DNA from: Kribbella sp. NBC_00382
GTDB taxonomy: Bacteria > Actinomycetota > Actinomycetes > Propionibacteriales > Kribbellaceae
DNA length: 64,000 nt
Reading direction: 5' to 3'
Assembly (NCBI RefSeq): GCF_036067295.1
Contig: NZ_CP107954.1
Span: forward strand, 4,340,001-4,404,000
Positions 1-8,277 of the stretch are shown one piece after another (positions within the stretch are counted from its first letter, which is position 1; the number at the start of each line of letters is the position of its first letter). Below the pieces are notes generated by a model that saw nothing but the letters and a program-made list of their open reading frames with translations, did no database searches and was not told the DNA's origin. A program made the position numbers and the translations under genes.

Positions 1-1945
1 TGATCTTGAGGTTGTTGATCAGCTTGTTGTTGTGCGCGGCGGCGTTGGGTGCGGAGACTCCACCGGAGTTGTACCAATTGTTCTGGATGACGTTGTCGCT
101 GGTGTTGTTCCGGAGGCTGCCGGCGTTGGTGAAGACGAACGAACCGCCCTGGACCACGTTGTTCTCGTACGTCATCGAGCGCGATCCCTCGTCGAGGTAC
201 AGGCCTACCCCCGAGATGTTGAACAGGTAGTTCTTGTCGACCACGGTGCCGGGGCTGGCGGAGAGGTTGTAGACCGATCCGCCGTCGGCGAAGCGTGCCT
301 TCGTGTTGTGCACGAGGTTGCCCTCGACGCGGTTGTCCTTGAGGGTGGTCGGTGTCGAGTAGAGCGGGTTCCAGTTGTAGTAGCCCCGGTCGACGTAGTC
401 GTTCGAGCCGCCGGCGTCGTTGATGCCCCAGCCGTAGCCGGTGTCGATGCCGTCGTACGGGACGTTGGAGACCTCGTTGTGCAGGATCCTGGCGTTGGTG
501 ACGTAGGTGCTGAGGATGCCGCTGTTGTCCTTGTAGTCCACGGCCACCCGGTTGATCGTGTTGTTCTCGATCAGGATGTCGTGATTGGCCATCCGCGGGT
601 CGCTCGGGTGGTGCGCGTCGGGCAGTACTCCGCCGACCGCGACGCCGTGTCCGCTGTTCTCGACGAACCGGTTGCCGACCACATCGATGTCGCCGGCGCC
701 GAGCCCGACCCCGGACACGGTGGCGTTCGCGTCGTTCCCGATCCCCAGCGCGGACTGCCCGAGGTTGGTGAAGGTGTTTCCCGTGAACGAGATGCGGCTG
801 GCGGCCGATACCTGTACCGCGGCCGGTTCCTGGTACCACGAAGTGCGCGCTCGCTCGAACATCTCACAGCCGCGGGAGCAGCTCGTGAACGCGTCGGCGG
901 GCCGATAGTCGTAGGCGCCCTTGAGGAAGAGCCCGTTCTGCTGGTCGGCATAGCCGTCGACGGACGGGCCGAGCCACGACGTCCCGGAGAACTGGATGCC
1001 GTCGAAGGCGAGCCCGGTGACCGGCTCGTCGTAGGTGCCACCGATGCTGATCAGGGACTGCAGCCGGGGCAGCTCGATGTTGAGCTGGTTCGGGTCGACG
1101 CCGTCGGCCGGCTTGTAGTAGAGCTTGCCGCCGGTCGGGTCGATGTACCACTGACCGACCTGGGTGAGGAAGCTCAGCGAGTTGTCGAGGTACCAGCTCG
1201 GCCCCGCCAGGAAGGATCGCTGGACCGTGTCCCAGCCCCAGGTGTTGTTGTCCCAGGCCGGCTGCGCCATCGTGATCTCGGTCGCGCTGATGCTCTGCAC
1301 CGGCGAGTACCGGTTGGTGAAGTCGCCCAGCGACTCGAACTCGATCCGGCGCTGGTCCGGAAGCGTCGCGAGATAGCTCAGGGCAGGGTTGTTGATGGTG
1401 AGACCGGTCGCCGTGGGGGTGACGTCCGCGTTGGCGACCCGGATGGCCGCGCGCGGAGCGATCACGCCGTTCACGTACAGCTGTCGGGTGTCGAGACCGG
1501 TCGGGGTGTCCGCTACCCAGATCCCGGGCCCCGCGCCGGACTTGGACCAGCCGCCGACCTTCGACGCGCCCGTGATGACCGGGTGAGCGCCGGGCGCGGC
1601 GGTCCAGCGGATGGTGTGGTCGCCGCCGCCGTCCTCGGCCCTGAACCGGAGCGAGCTGGCGAGCCGGTAGTTGCCGTCGGCAAGTTTCACGGTCACGTCG
1701 CCGTGCTTCGCGGCCGGCCGGACCACCTTCTGAGCTCGTTCGAGGGAGCAGGGCTTGGACTGACTGCAGTGACCGGAGTCCTTGCCGTCCGGCGCTGCGT
1801 AGTAGACCGTCGCCGGCGCGGCCTGCGCAGTCAGCGGACTGAGCCCCGCTGACGCGATGACCGCTCCGGTGCCGAGGAGTGCGAGGACGGAGCTGCGCTT
1901 TCTTGGCCTGGTCATCGAGCGTCGTGATTCAGACGTCAACGTCAT
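1..1945 (-). CDS. Exported GH141-like parallel beta-helix glycosidase (3' end outside window)
   Basis: The frame is open from ATG 1945 to the left edge, so the C terminus is missing. An AGGAAG ribosome site lies about nine bases before the ATG. The first 45 residues are a signal peptide (Arg-rich start, hydrophobic core, AQAAP cleavage region). The mature protein begins with a VYYAAPDGKD segment typical of right-handed parallel beta-helix enzymes, followed by an LYVNG motif, a jelly-roll-like part and many Asn-rich coils (IENNTI, YENNVVQGG). This layout fits GH141, a family with alpha-L-fucosidase and xylanase members; pectate-lyase-like function is the alternative. The promoter carries the CATACGTATG operator shared with the nearby sugar-acid genes, so it probably feeds that pathway. 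The fold call is firm, the family is inferred. Confidence 0.72.
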   Translation of the reverse strand, partial: MTLTSESRRSMTRPRKRSSVLALLGTGAVIASAGLSPLTAQAAPATVYYAAPDGKDSGHCSQSKPCSLERAQKVVRPAAKHGDVTVKLADGNYRLASSLRFRAEDGGGDHTIRWTAAPGAHPVITGASKVGGWSKSGAGPGIWVADTPTGLDTRQLYVNGVIAPRAAIRVANADVTPTATGLTINNPALSYLATLPDQRRIEFESLGDFTNRYSPVQSISATEITMAQPAWDNNTWGWDTVQRSFLAGPSWYLDNSLSFLTQVGQWYIDPTGGKLYYKPADGVDPNQLNIELPRLQSLISIGGTYDEPVTGLAFDGIQFSGTSWLGPSVDGYADQQNGLFLKGAYDYRPADAFTSCSRGCEMFERARTSWYQEPAAVQVSAASRISFTGNTFTNLGQSALGIGNDANATVSGVGLGAGDIDVVGNRFVENSGHGVAVGGVLPDAHHPSDPRMANHDILIENNTINRVAVDYKDNSGILSTYVTNARILHNEVSNVPYDGIDTGYGWGINDAGGSNDYVDRGYYNWNPLYSTPTTLKDNRVEGNLVHNTKARFADGGSVYNLSASPGTVVDKNYLFNISGVGLYLDEGSRSMTYENNVVQGGSFVFTNAGSLRNNTSDNVIQNNWYNSGGVSAPNAAAHNNKLINNLKI

Positions 1946-1989
1946 GTTCGATCGCTTCCTGTCGGAGGTATCCGAGACAGAGTTAACAT
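1942..1989 (-). CDS. Possible 15-codon leader peptide before the beta-helix gene
   Basis: An ATG formed by the last three bases of the CATACGTATG operator opens a 15-codon frame (starts MLTLSRIPP) whose TGA overlaps the ATG of the exported enzyme as ATGA. If the promoter element AAACAT seven bases upstream acts as a -10, the ORF would be read from a leaderless transcript and could couple translation to the glycosidase. This is only positional evidence; the downstream gene also has its own ribosome site inside the leader. Confidence 0.25.
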   Translation of the reverse strand: MLTLSRIPPTGSDRT

Positions 1990-1996
1990 ACGTATG
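1987..1996. promoter_or_regulatory. GntR operator site 1 (CATACGTATG)
   Basis: Perfect 10-base palindrome about 40 bases before the exported beta-helix gene. Flanks ATGTTT on one side match those of site 2. Same core as at 3071, 4957 and 11379, all at promoters of this cluster. Confidence 0.7.
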
Positions 1997-2032
1997 ATGT
2001 TTGCGACAAGAGCTCGGGTGCTCTGAATGTGC

Positions 2033-3073
2033 CTAGCTCGGCCGGGCGGGATCCGGCGCGAGGCCGCTCGCGTGCAGCTCCTCCCACAGCGATTCCGGGA
2101 TGTCCTCGCGGTACCGGTCTGCCGTGCTCTGCGCGTGCTCCTCGGTGCGCATTCCGGTGACCACCGACACCACCGTGGGATGACGCAAGGGGTACTGGAG
2201 GGCGGCCGCGGGAAGGCTGACACCGTGCCGCTCGCACACCTCGGCGAGGGCGGTGGCCCGTTCGACGACAGGTCTCGGCGCCCGTCCGTAGTCGTAGCGC
2301 GCCGAGCCGTCGACGGTCGACGTGCTGAGCAGGCCGGAGTTGTAGACCGCCGCGGCGACCACTCCGATGCCGCGCTCGGTCGCGACGGGTAACAGGTCGC
2401 GAAGGGCTGACTGGTCGAGGAGGGTGAGCCGGCCGGCGACCATGACGACATCGACGTCCGTCCGCTCGACGAACTCGGACAGCATCGCCGACTGGTTCAT
2501 GCCCGCGCCGATCGCACCGACCACGCCTTGCTCCCGAAGCTCAACCAGGGTTGCGATCCCGGTGGTCGAGGCTGCCTCCCAGTGGTCGTCCGGATCGTGC
2601 AGGTAGGCGATATCGATTCGGTCCGTACCGAGCCGCGCGAGTGACTGCTCCACGGATCGGAGGATCCCGTCCCGACTGAAGTCCCAGACCCGCCGCCGGG
2701 TCGCGGGAACGACGAATCCGTCGTCGTCGGTCCGATCGGCCGTCTCCGGGCTCTCCACCAGCAGGCGCCCGACCTTCGACGAGATGAGGACGTCGGCGGC
2801 GGCGCCGGCCAGGGCTTGCCCGAGCCGGTGTTCGGAAAGGCCCAGGCCGTAGTGCGGTGCGGTGTCGAAGTACCGGATCCCCGCGTCGAGCGCGGCCGTG
2901 ACGGCGCGCGTCGATCGCTCGTCCGTGGTTGCCGTGAACAGATTGCCGAACTGGGCGGCGCCGAGCCCCAGTTCGGTGAGGTGCTGGCCGGTGCGGAGGC
3001 GCCTGGTCGGCAGTGGCTGGGTGGATGCGCTTCGAAGGTTGTCCATGACCGCGACTGTACCGCCGTTCAACAT
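2033..3073 (-). CDS. Aldo/keto reductase, L-fucose / D-threo-aldose dehydrogenase-like
   Basis: Oxidises an aldose to its lactone with NAD(P), the likely first step of the pathway here. The aldo/keto reductase tetrad is visible when counted from the upstream start: Asp70 and Tyr75 in YFDTAPHYG, Lys100 in SSKVGR, His159 in LHDPDD. The N-terminal TELGLGAAQFGN block is characteristic of the D-threo-aldose 1-dehydrogenase/L-fucose dehydrogenase branch. The first ATG (3073) lies inside the operator at 3071; a second ATG at 3046 (MDNLRSA) gives a protein nine residues shorter and neither has a strong ribosome site. It is divergent from the zinc dehydrogenase gene. The family is certain; the sugar is inferred from neighbours. 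Confidence 0.85.
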   Translation of the reverse strand: MLNGGTVAVMDNLRSASTQPLPTRRLRTGQHLTELGLGAAQFGNLFTATTDERSTRAVTAALDAGIRYFDTAPHYGLGLSEHRLGQALAGAAADVLISSKVGRLLVESPETADRTDDDGFVVPATRRRVWDFSRDGILRSVEQSLARLGTDRIDIAYLHDPDDHWEAASTTGIATLVELREQGVVGAIGAGMNQSAMLSEFVERTDVDVVMVAGRLTLLDQSALRDLLPVATERGIGVVAAAVYNSGLLSTSTVDGSARYDYGRAPRPVVERATALAEVCERHGVSLPAAALQYPLRHPTVVSVVTGMRTEEHAQSTADRYREDIPESLWEELHASGLAPDPARPS

Positions 3074-3080
3074 ACGTATT
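3071..3080. promoter_or_regulatory. GntR operator site 2 (CATACGTATT)
   Basis: One mismatch from the palindrome. Lies in the divergent region between the aldo/keto reductase and the zinc dehydrogenase. On the plus strand it overlaps a possible -10 (TATTAT, 3077-3082), and on the minus strand it contains the first ATG of the reductase, so one site could repress both directions. Confidence 0.65.
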
Positions 3081-3138
3081 ATGTTTCCGCCGATTCTGGG
3101 TTACGCTGCGAAAACCGAACGAGAAGGAAGTGGGAGCG

Positions 3139-4155
3139 ATGCTGGCGGTGAGCTATGTAGGTGACCGGACGATGGTGGTCGAGGAGCGTGAACCTGCCGA
3201 TCTCCGTCCGGGAGAGGTCCGGGTCGCCGTGGCCTATGTCGGCATTTGCGGTACCGATCTGCACGTGTTCCACGGCGACATGGACGCTCGGGTCAGCAAG
3301 CCGGCGACCATCGGGCACGAGATGTCGGGCACCGTCGCCGACCTGGGACCCGGCGTCGAGGGCTGGTCCATCGGCGACCCGGTGACCGTGATGCCGCTCG
3401 GGTGGGACGGGACGTGTCCGGCCTGCCGCGCCGGAAACGAACACATCTGTCAGCACCTGGACTTCATCGGTATCGACAGCCCGGGGGCTCTGCAGCAGTA
3501 CTGGAACGTCCCGGCGTCAACCCTGGTGAGGCTGCCGGCCGGGGTATCACTGCGAGACGCCGCGCTCATCGAGCCGGTGGCAGTGGCGGTTCACGACGTC
3601 CGTCGGTCGGAGCTCGGGAACGGTGACAAGGCTGTCGTCATCGGCGCGGGACCTATCGGCGTACTGATCGCGACCGTCGCTGTCGCGTTCGGCGCGGACG
3701 TCGTGATCGCGGAGATCGACCCTGCCCGCAGGGCGGCCGCCGCCGGCCTGGGGCTCGCGACACTGGATCCCTCGTCCGTCGACCAGACCGCCTGGGTGGC
3801 GGAGTGGACTGCGGGCGCGGGCGCGGATGTCGTGTTCGAGGTCTCGGGATCCGCTGCCGCAGTTCGCAGTTCCACCGAGCTGATCAAGGTCCGCGGGACA
3901 CTCGTCGTAGTGGCCATCCATCCCCAACCGCGCCCGATGGACCTCCACCGCGTGTTCTGGAGAGAGCTCAGGATCCTCGGCGCACGGGTCTATCAGCGAC
4001 GGGACTTCGAGCGCGCGGCCGAACTCGTTGCCGAGGGCGCGATACCGGTGGAGAAGCTGGTGACCGGCGTCGTGCCGCTGGCCGAGGTTCAGTCGGCTTT
4101 CGGCGTCCTCGAAGCAGGGCAGGCGATGAAGCTCCTCGTCGAGCTGAACGCGTGA
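3139..4155 (+). CDS. Zinc-dependent medium-chain alcohol/polyol dehydrogenase
   Basis: A 338-residue MDR-family dehydrogenase. Catalytic zinc ligands are seen as Cys37 (GICGTD) and His60-Glu61 (IGHEMSG); the Rossmann GAGPIG glycine motif lies near residue 165. The structural zinc loop reads GTCPACRAGNEHIC, giving Cys93, Cys96 and Cys104 but lacking the usual first cysteine. ATG 3139 is preferred over the GTG at 3130 because AGGAAG lies about nine bases upstream. It overlaps the next SDR gene by one base (TGATG), so the two are translated together. Role inferred: oxidation of a sugar or a 2-keto-3-deoxy sugar acid. Confidence 0.85.
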   Translation: MLAVSYVGDRTMVVEEREPADLRPGEVRVAVAYVGICGTDLHVFHGDMDARVSKPATIGHEMSGTVADLGPGVEGWSIGDPVTVMPLGWDGTCPACRAGNEHICQHLDFIGIDSPGALQQYWNVPASTLVRLPAGVSLRDAALIEPVAVAVHDVRRSELGNGDKAVVIGAGPIGVLIATVAVAFGADVVIAEIDPARRAAAAGLGLATLDPSSVDQTAWVAEWTAGAGADVVFEVSGSAAAVRSSTELIKVRGTLVVVAIHPQPRPMDLHRVFWRELRILGARVYQRRDFERAAELVAEGAIPVEKLVTGVVPLAEVQSAFGVLEAGQAMKLLVELNA

Positions 4156-4916
4156 TGAACCCGTTCGATCTGACCGGACGCCTCGCCGTGGTGACGGGAG
4201 CCAAGCGTGGGATCGGTTTCGCCGTCGCCGAGGCGCTGGCTGCCGCCGGTGCCGACGTCGTCGGGGTGTCGGCCACTCTCGACCCCTCGTCGTCGGAGAT
4301 CGGGGATCGCGTGCGCAAGCACGGCCGTGAGTTCTCCGGCCATCGGGTGGACTTCGCCGACCGGGCAGCGGTGGTCGAGTTCGGCGAAGTGCTGGCGGCC
4401 GCCGACCGTCCGGTGGACATCCTGGTCAACAATGCCGGAACGATCCGCCGTGCGCCCGCGGCCGAGCATCCGCTCGCCTGGTTCGACGAGGTGCTGGAGG
4501 TCGATCTCACCAGCACGTTCGTGCTCAGCCAGATCCTGGGGCGGCGGATGCTGCGGGGCGGGTACGGCCGAATCGTCTTCACGGCCTCCCTGCTGTCGTT
4601 CCAGGGCGGCATCAATGTGCCGGGCTATGCCGCCGCGAAGTCCGGTACGGCCGGACTCGTCCGCGCGTTGTCCAACGAGTGGGCGGGCCGCGGCGTGACG
4701 GTGAACGGGATCGCTCCTGGCTACATCGCGACCGACAACACCCAAGCTCTTCAGGACGACCCCGATCGCTCCCGGGCCATCCTCGAGCGGATACCGGCAG
4801 GGCGATGGGGTGTGGCGCCCGATATCGCCGGCGCTGCCGTCTTCCTGGCGTCGGATGCGGCCGGCTATGTCTCCGGCACCGTTCTCCCGGTCGACGGCGG
4901 ATGGCTCGGCCGCTGA
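4155..4916 (+). CDS. SDR family oxidoreductase, 2-keto-3-deoxy sugar acid / gluconate dehydrogenase-like
   Basis: A 253-residue classical short-chain dehydrogenase similar in layout to KduD. The cofactor motif TGAKRGIG spans residues 14-21, NNAG lies at 92-95, and the catalytic set is a Ser in TASLLS (about 145), Tyr158 and Lys162 (YAAAK). In the oxidative L-fucose route an SDR oxidises 2-keto-3-deoxy-L-fuconate, which would suit this position next to a lactonase and an acid-sugar dehydratase homologue. It follows the zinc dehydrogenase with a one-base overlap and is followed by the operator and promoter of the importer. Confidence 0.85.
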   Translation: MNPFDLTGRLAVVTGAKRGIGFAVAEALAAAGADVVGVSATLDPSSSEIGDRVRKHGREFSGHRVDFADRAAVVEFGEVLAAADRPVDILVNNAGTIRRAPAAEHPLAWFDEVLEVDLTSTFVLSQILGRRMLRGGYGRIVFTASLLSFQGGINVPGYAAAKSGTAGLVRALSNEWAGRGVTVNGIAPGYIATDNTQALQDDPDRSRAILERIPAGRWGVAPDIAGAAVFLASDAAGYVSGTVLPVDGGWLGR

Positions 4917-4956
4917 CGCACTCCGGATTTCGCCGTTCTCAGGCATGGTGAAACGT

Positions 4957-4975
4957 CATACGTATGCTCTATAGT
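4957..4975 (+). promoter_or_regulatory. GntR operator site 3 and -10 box before the sugar importer
   Basis: CATACGTATG at 4957-4966 is directly followed by a good -10 box, TATAGT (4970-4975). A weak -35 (TGGTGA, 4946-4951) is 18 bases upstream, so the operator sits between the two boxes, a classical repression position. The SBP gene starts 55 bases downstream. Confidence 0.7.
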
Positions 4976-5030
4976 CACGATCCAAATTGCACTCCGCGTT
5001 TGTCACCGGAGTCGAAGACAAGGACATCTG

Positions 5031-6398
5031 ATGATCGGAATCAACACGGCGGTTCGATCCCGCCGTAGGTTGGCCGTGGCCGGGCTCTGCGCCGCCACCG
5101 CGTTCCTCGTCCTGGCCGGATGCGGTAGCAACACCAAGGCGGAGGACGGCCCCCGCGGCTTCCCCGAAGCCAAGCAGGACGCCACGTCGACGATCACGGT
5201 CTGGGTGGACGCCGACCGTCAGGCCGCCGCGAAGGCGTTCCAGAAGGCCAATCCGGACACCAAGATCCAGGTTGTCGCCTATGACGGGTCGGCGAACGGG
5301 TCCAACTCGTTCCGCACGAAGATGCAGCTGTTCGACCGGGCCGGCAGCGGCTGGCCCGACGTCGTGTTCTCGACCCAGAACAACGACGCGGCCTGGGCCA
5401 GTCAGCAGAGTGCGGGCAAGCAGGCTTTCGCGGCCGTGCTGGACAAAGGTCTGGTTCCTGGTGACACGCTCGCGAAATTCACTGCAGGCTCGCTCAACCC
5501 GTGCACCGTGGATGGCAAGGTGTACTGCCTCCGCAACGACCTCGCGCAGGCGGTGCTCTGGTACAACAAGAAGCTGATGGACCAGCTCGGCTACGCCGTC
5601 CCGACCACCTGGGAGGAGTACCAGGCACTCGGGGAGAAGGTGGCCAAGCAGCATCCCGGCTACATCATCGGTACCGCCGGTGACGCGTGGACGCCGGAGG
5701 TCTTCCTGTGGGCCAGCAAGTGCCAGGCCAACGACGTCACCGGTCCCAAGGCGGTCACGGTCAAGACCGACACGACCGAGTGCAAGCGGGCGGCGACGAT
5801 GCTCGACACGCTCCGCGGGAACGGAACCGTCCCCGTCGTGAGCGTCTTCACCCCGGAGTTCGTGAAGAAGTACTCCGGCAAAGTGCTGATGATGCCCGGC
5901 CCCGCCTGGTACGCCGGAGCGATCTTCAACAACCCGCAGTCCCTGAACGTGCCCGCGGGCCAGCTGGGCATCGCCGCGCCGCTGCCGTGGAAGGGCGACG
6001 ACAAGCCGGTCACCGGCAACGTGGGTGGCGGAACGTGGTTCATCTCCAGCCATTCCAAGAACCTCGCGGCTGCTGAGAAGTTCGCCGAGTTCGTCACCAC
6101 TGCCGACGACTACCAGGTCAACGTCGCACCGGGATACCCGGCCTATGCGCCGGCAGCTGAGAAGTGGGTCGCGAAGCAGGAGTCCAGCAAGTACTTCGCC
6201 ACTTCGCTGGAACCGGTCGTCACCGCCGCCTCGCAGGTATGGGACGGCTGGGGCTACGGAATCTTCAGCCAGGAAGCGATCTGGGCGAAGACGATGACGA
6301 CCGGGATCACCGGTGGCAAGTCGATCGTCGACCTCCTGCCGACCTGGCAGCAGGCGATCGAGAATCAGGCCAAGGTCGACGGATACTCGGTGAGCTGA
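5031..6398 (+). CDS. Sugar ABC transporter substrate-binding lipoprotein
   Basis: A 455-residue family-1 solute-binding protein. The N terminus is a lipoprotein signal: RSRRR, hydrophobic stretch, lipobox LAGC with Cys at about residue 32. The mature part has the TITVWVDADRQ start and the periplasmic-binding layout of CUT1 sugar binders. It starts an importer operon with two permeases directly downstream (one permease begins at the next base). Its promoter carries GntR operator site 3, so import is likely induced by the same sugar or intermediate as the catabolic genes. Confidence 0.9.
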   Translation: MIGINTAVRSRRRLAVAGLCAATAFLVLAGCGSNTKAEDGPRGFPEAKQDATSTITVWVDADRQAAAKAFQKANPDTKIQVVAYDGSANGSNSFRTKMQLFDRAGSGWPDVVFSTQNNDAAWASQQSAGKQAFAAVLDKGLVPGDTLAKFTAGSLNPCTVDGKVYCLRNDLAQAVLWYNKKLMDQLGYAVPTTWEEYQALGEKVAKQHPGYIIGTAGDAWTPEVFLWASKCQANDVTGPKAVTVKTDTTECKRAATMLDTLRGNGTVPVVSVFTPEFVKKYSGKVLMMPGPAWYAGAIFNNPQSLNVPAGQLGIAAPLPWKGDDKPVTGNVGGGTWFISSHSKNLAAAEKFAEFVTTADDYQVNVAPGYPAYAPAAEKWVAKQESSKYFATSLEPVVTAASQVWDGWGYGIFSQEAIWAKTMTTGITGGKSIVDLLPTWQQAIENQAKVDGYSVS

Positions 6399-7340
6399 AT
6401 GACCATCGCCGCACCGAGCGACCCGCTGATCGCCGGCGCCCCGGAGCGCCGGCGACCAGCGCCTGGTAACGGCCGGGCACCCGGTAGCACGCGGATCGGC
6501 TACGTCTTCGTCTCGCTCTACGCACTGCTCGCTGTCGCCTTCGGAGTCGTTCCTTCGTTGTACGCGGTCCTGCTGGCGTTCACCAACGGCGACGGCGGAT
6601 TCGCCGGTCTCGGCAACTTCACGAAGGTCGTCGGGGACTTCCGGTTCTGGCCGGCCGTGCTCCACGTGGCCGTCTACCTCGTCATCTGGCTCGTCATGCT
6701 CGTCGTCCTCGTGGTCGGCCTGGCGTTGCTCGTGCACGCCATCCGGTTGCGCTGGGCAAGTACGGCGCTGCGTTTCGTGTACTACCTCCCCGGTGCTCTG
6801 GCCGGCGCGTCCAGTGTGCTGCTCTGGCTGTTCGTTCTCGATCCCACCGCCAGCCCGGTCAGCGGTCTGCTCCGGGCGTTCGGGTTCGACAGTTTCGTAG
6901 CGGTCATCCAGCCCGGGCACCTGCCGGCGATCTTCGCGATCATCGCGTTCTGGACCGGTGCCGGCGGGTGGATCGTGATCATGTACGGCGCTCTGAACAA
7001 CATCAGCACGGAGGTGATCGAGGCGGCCCAGGTCGATGGTGCCGGGCGGGTCCAGATCGCGCTCCGGATCCAGCTTCCGCTGCTGCGCAAGTGGATCGCG
7101 TACATGGGAGTCATGTCGCTGGCGGCCGGCACCCAGCTGTTCGTCGAACCACAATTGCTCAGCCAGGCCAGCAACGCGGTGGTCCCGAACGACTACTCGC
7201 TGAACCAGCTCGCCTACCAGTACGCGTTCCAGCAGAACGACTTCAACGGCGCGGCTGCCATCTCCTTGATCCTGCTGGTCGTCGCGTTGCTGCTCTCGTG
7301 GGTGTTCGTCACCCGCGGCGGCCTTTTCGAGAGGGAATGA
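6399..7340 (+). CDS. Sugar ABC transporter permease (MalF type)
   Basis: A 313-residue inner-membrane permease of the CUT1 family. About six membrane helices follow a cytoplasmic, Arg/Pro-rich N terminus. The EAA loop that contacts the ATPase is seen as EAAQVDGAGRVQIALRIQLP. The start follows the stop of the binding-protein gene without a gap, and its own stop overlaps the second permease start as ATGA. No ATPase gene is present in the operon, as is usual for actinobacterial CUT1 systems that share an MsiK-type ATPase. Confidence 0.9.
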   Translation: MTIAAPSDPLIAGAPERRRPAPGNGRAPGSTRIGYVFVSLYALLAVAFGVVPSLYAVLLAFTNGDGGFAGLGNFTKVVGDFRFWPAVLHVAVYLVIWLVMLVVLVVGLALLVHAIRLRWASTALRFVYYLPGALAGASSVLLWLFVLDPTASPVSGLLRAFGFDSFVAVIQPGHLPAIFAIIAFWTGAGGWIVIMYGALNNISTEVIEAAQVDGAGRVQIALRIQLPLLRKWIAYMGVMSLAAGTQLFVEPQLLSQASNAVVPNDYSLNQLAYQYAFQQNDFNGAAAISLILLVVALLLSWVFVTRGGLFERE

Positions 7341-8245
7341 GGATGTCGAGTCCTTCCGTCGAACACCGCCTGGCGAACCTCCGAGGATGGAGCGGCCGGT
7401 CCGTCGCGGGCGTCGTGCTGACTCTCTGCGTCTTCTTCTTCGCCGTACCGGTCGTCTGGCTGCTGCTCGCCGTCACCAAGTCCGCCAAGGCGCTGACCGT
7501 CTCGAACCCCTTCTCCATCGGGTCATGGCACGACCTCGTCGCCAACTGGCACCAGCTGTTCGCCTTCTCCGACGGCGCGGTCACGACCTGGATCGGCAAC
7601 TCCGCCGTCTATGCGCTGGGCGCGCTGGTGATCACGCTCATCGTGGGCATCCCCGCCGGATACGCGCTCGCACTCACCGAGTTCAAGCTCCGCAGGGCGC
7701 TTCTGGTGCTGACCCTGGTGGTCATGCTCATCCCCAACACGGCGCTGGTGCTGCCGATCTTCCTGGAGCTGAACAGCGTCGGCCTGATCGGGAGTCCGCT
7801 GTCGGTGATCCTGCCGATGTCGTTCTTTCCTTTCGGCGTGTACCTCACCTACATCTACTTCTCGACGAGTATTCCGCGTGACCTGCTCGCCGCGGCCCGG
7901 ATCGACGGTTGCACCGAGTTCCAGGTCTTCACCCGGGTGGCGCTTCCGCTGGCCGCGCCGATCGTCGCTCTGGTCGCCTTCTTCAGCTTCGTACAGAACT
8001 GGAACAACTTCTTCCTGCCGTTCGTGATGCTGCCCTCCAGCGACGGCTACCCGATCCAGGTCGGCCTCACCTCGCTGCTGGCCGCGACGCCGGCGTTCAA
8101 CCCGAGCTCGGCGGGATCAGACTCCATCCAGCTGCCGACATTGGCGCTCGCGACGATCGTCTCGATCCTGCCGGTACTGATCGTCTTCCTTTTCTCCCAA
8201 CGGTTCCTGGTCTCGGGAATGACGGCGGGAGGAACCAAGGAATGA
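7337..8245 (+). CDS. Sugar ABC transporter permease (MalG type)
   Basis: A 302-residue partner of the preceding permease. The EAA loop reads AARIDGCTEFQVFTRVALPL. ATG 7337 overlaps the stop of the first permease by four bases; ATG 7343 is an alternative two codons later. Six membrane helices are expected from the hydrophobic blocks. The gene ends in AAGGAATGA, where the TGA overlaps the ATG of a tiny 11-codon frame leading into the next gene. Confidence 0.9.
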   Translation: MRMSSPSVEHRLANLRGWSGRSVAGVVLTLCVFFFAVPVVWLLLAVTKSAKALTVSNPFSIGSWHDLVANWHQLFAFSDGAVTTWIGNSAVYALGALVITLIVGIPAGYALALTEFKLRRALLVLTLVVMLIPNTALVLPIFLELNSVGLIGSPLSVILPMSFFPFGVYLTYIYFSTSIPRDLLAAARIDGCTEFQVFTRVALPLAAPIVALVAFFSFVQNWNNFFLPFVMLPSSDGYPIQVGLTSLLAATPAFNPSSAGSDSIQLPTLALATIVSILPVLIVFLFSQRFLVSGMTAGGTKE

Positions 8246-8277
8246 CCACCCCGGCTCTCAAGGAGAACCACAGATGA
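8242..8277 (+). CDS. Possible 11-codon coupling ORF between permease and dehydratase homologue
   Basis: ATG 8242 overlaps the stop of the permease (ATGA) and the TGA at 8275-8277 overlaps the ATG of the enolase-superfamily gene (ATGA). It encodes MTTPALKENHR. The frame contains the AAGGAGAA ribosome site of the next gene. It may let ribosomes pass from one gene to the next, or be coincidence. Confidence 0.2.
   Translation: MTTPALKENHR

Noticed and set aside
32..1852. 606-codon plus-strand frame
   Set aside because: Mirror of the exported beta-helix gene on the minus strand; its product is a Val/Gly/Arg-rich shadow while the minus strand gives a signal peptide and beta-helix motifs.
3804..4916. 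370-codon frame covering the SDR
   Set aside because: The SDR begins at ATG 4155; the upstream part lies over the zinc dehydrogenase in another frame.
4956..7154. 732-codon minus-strand frame
   Set aside because: Shadow of the ABC transporter genes, which have clear lipobox and EAA motifs.
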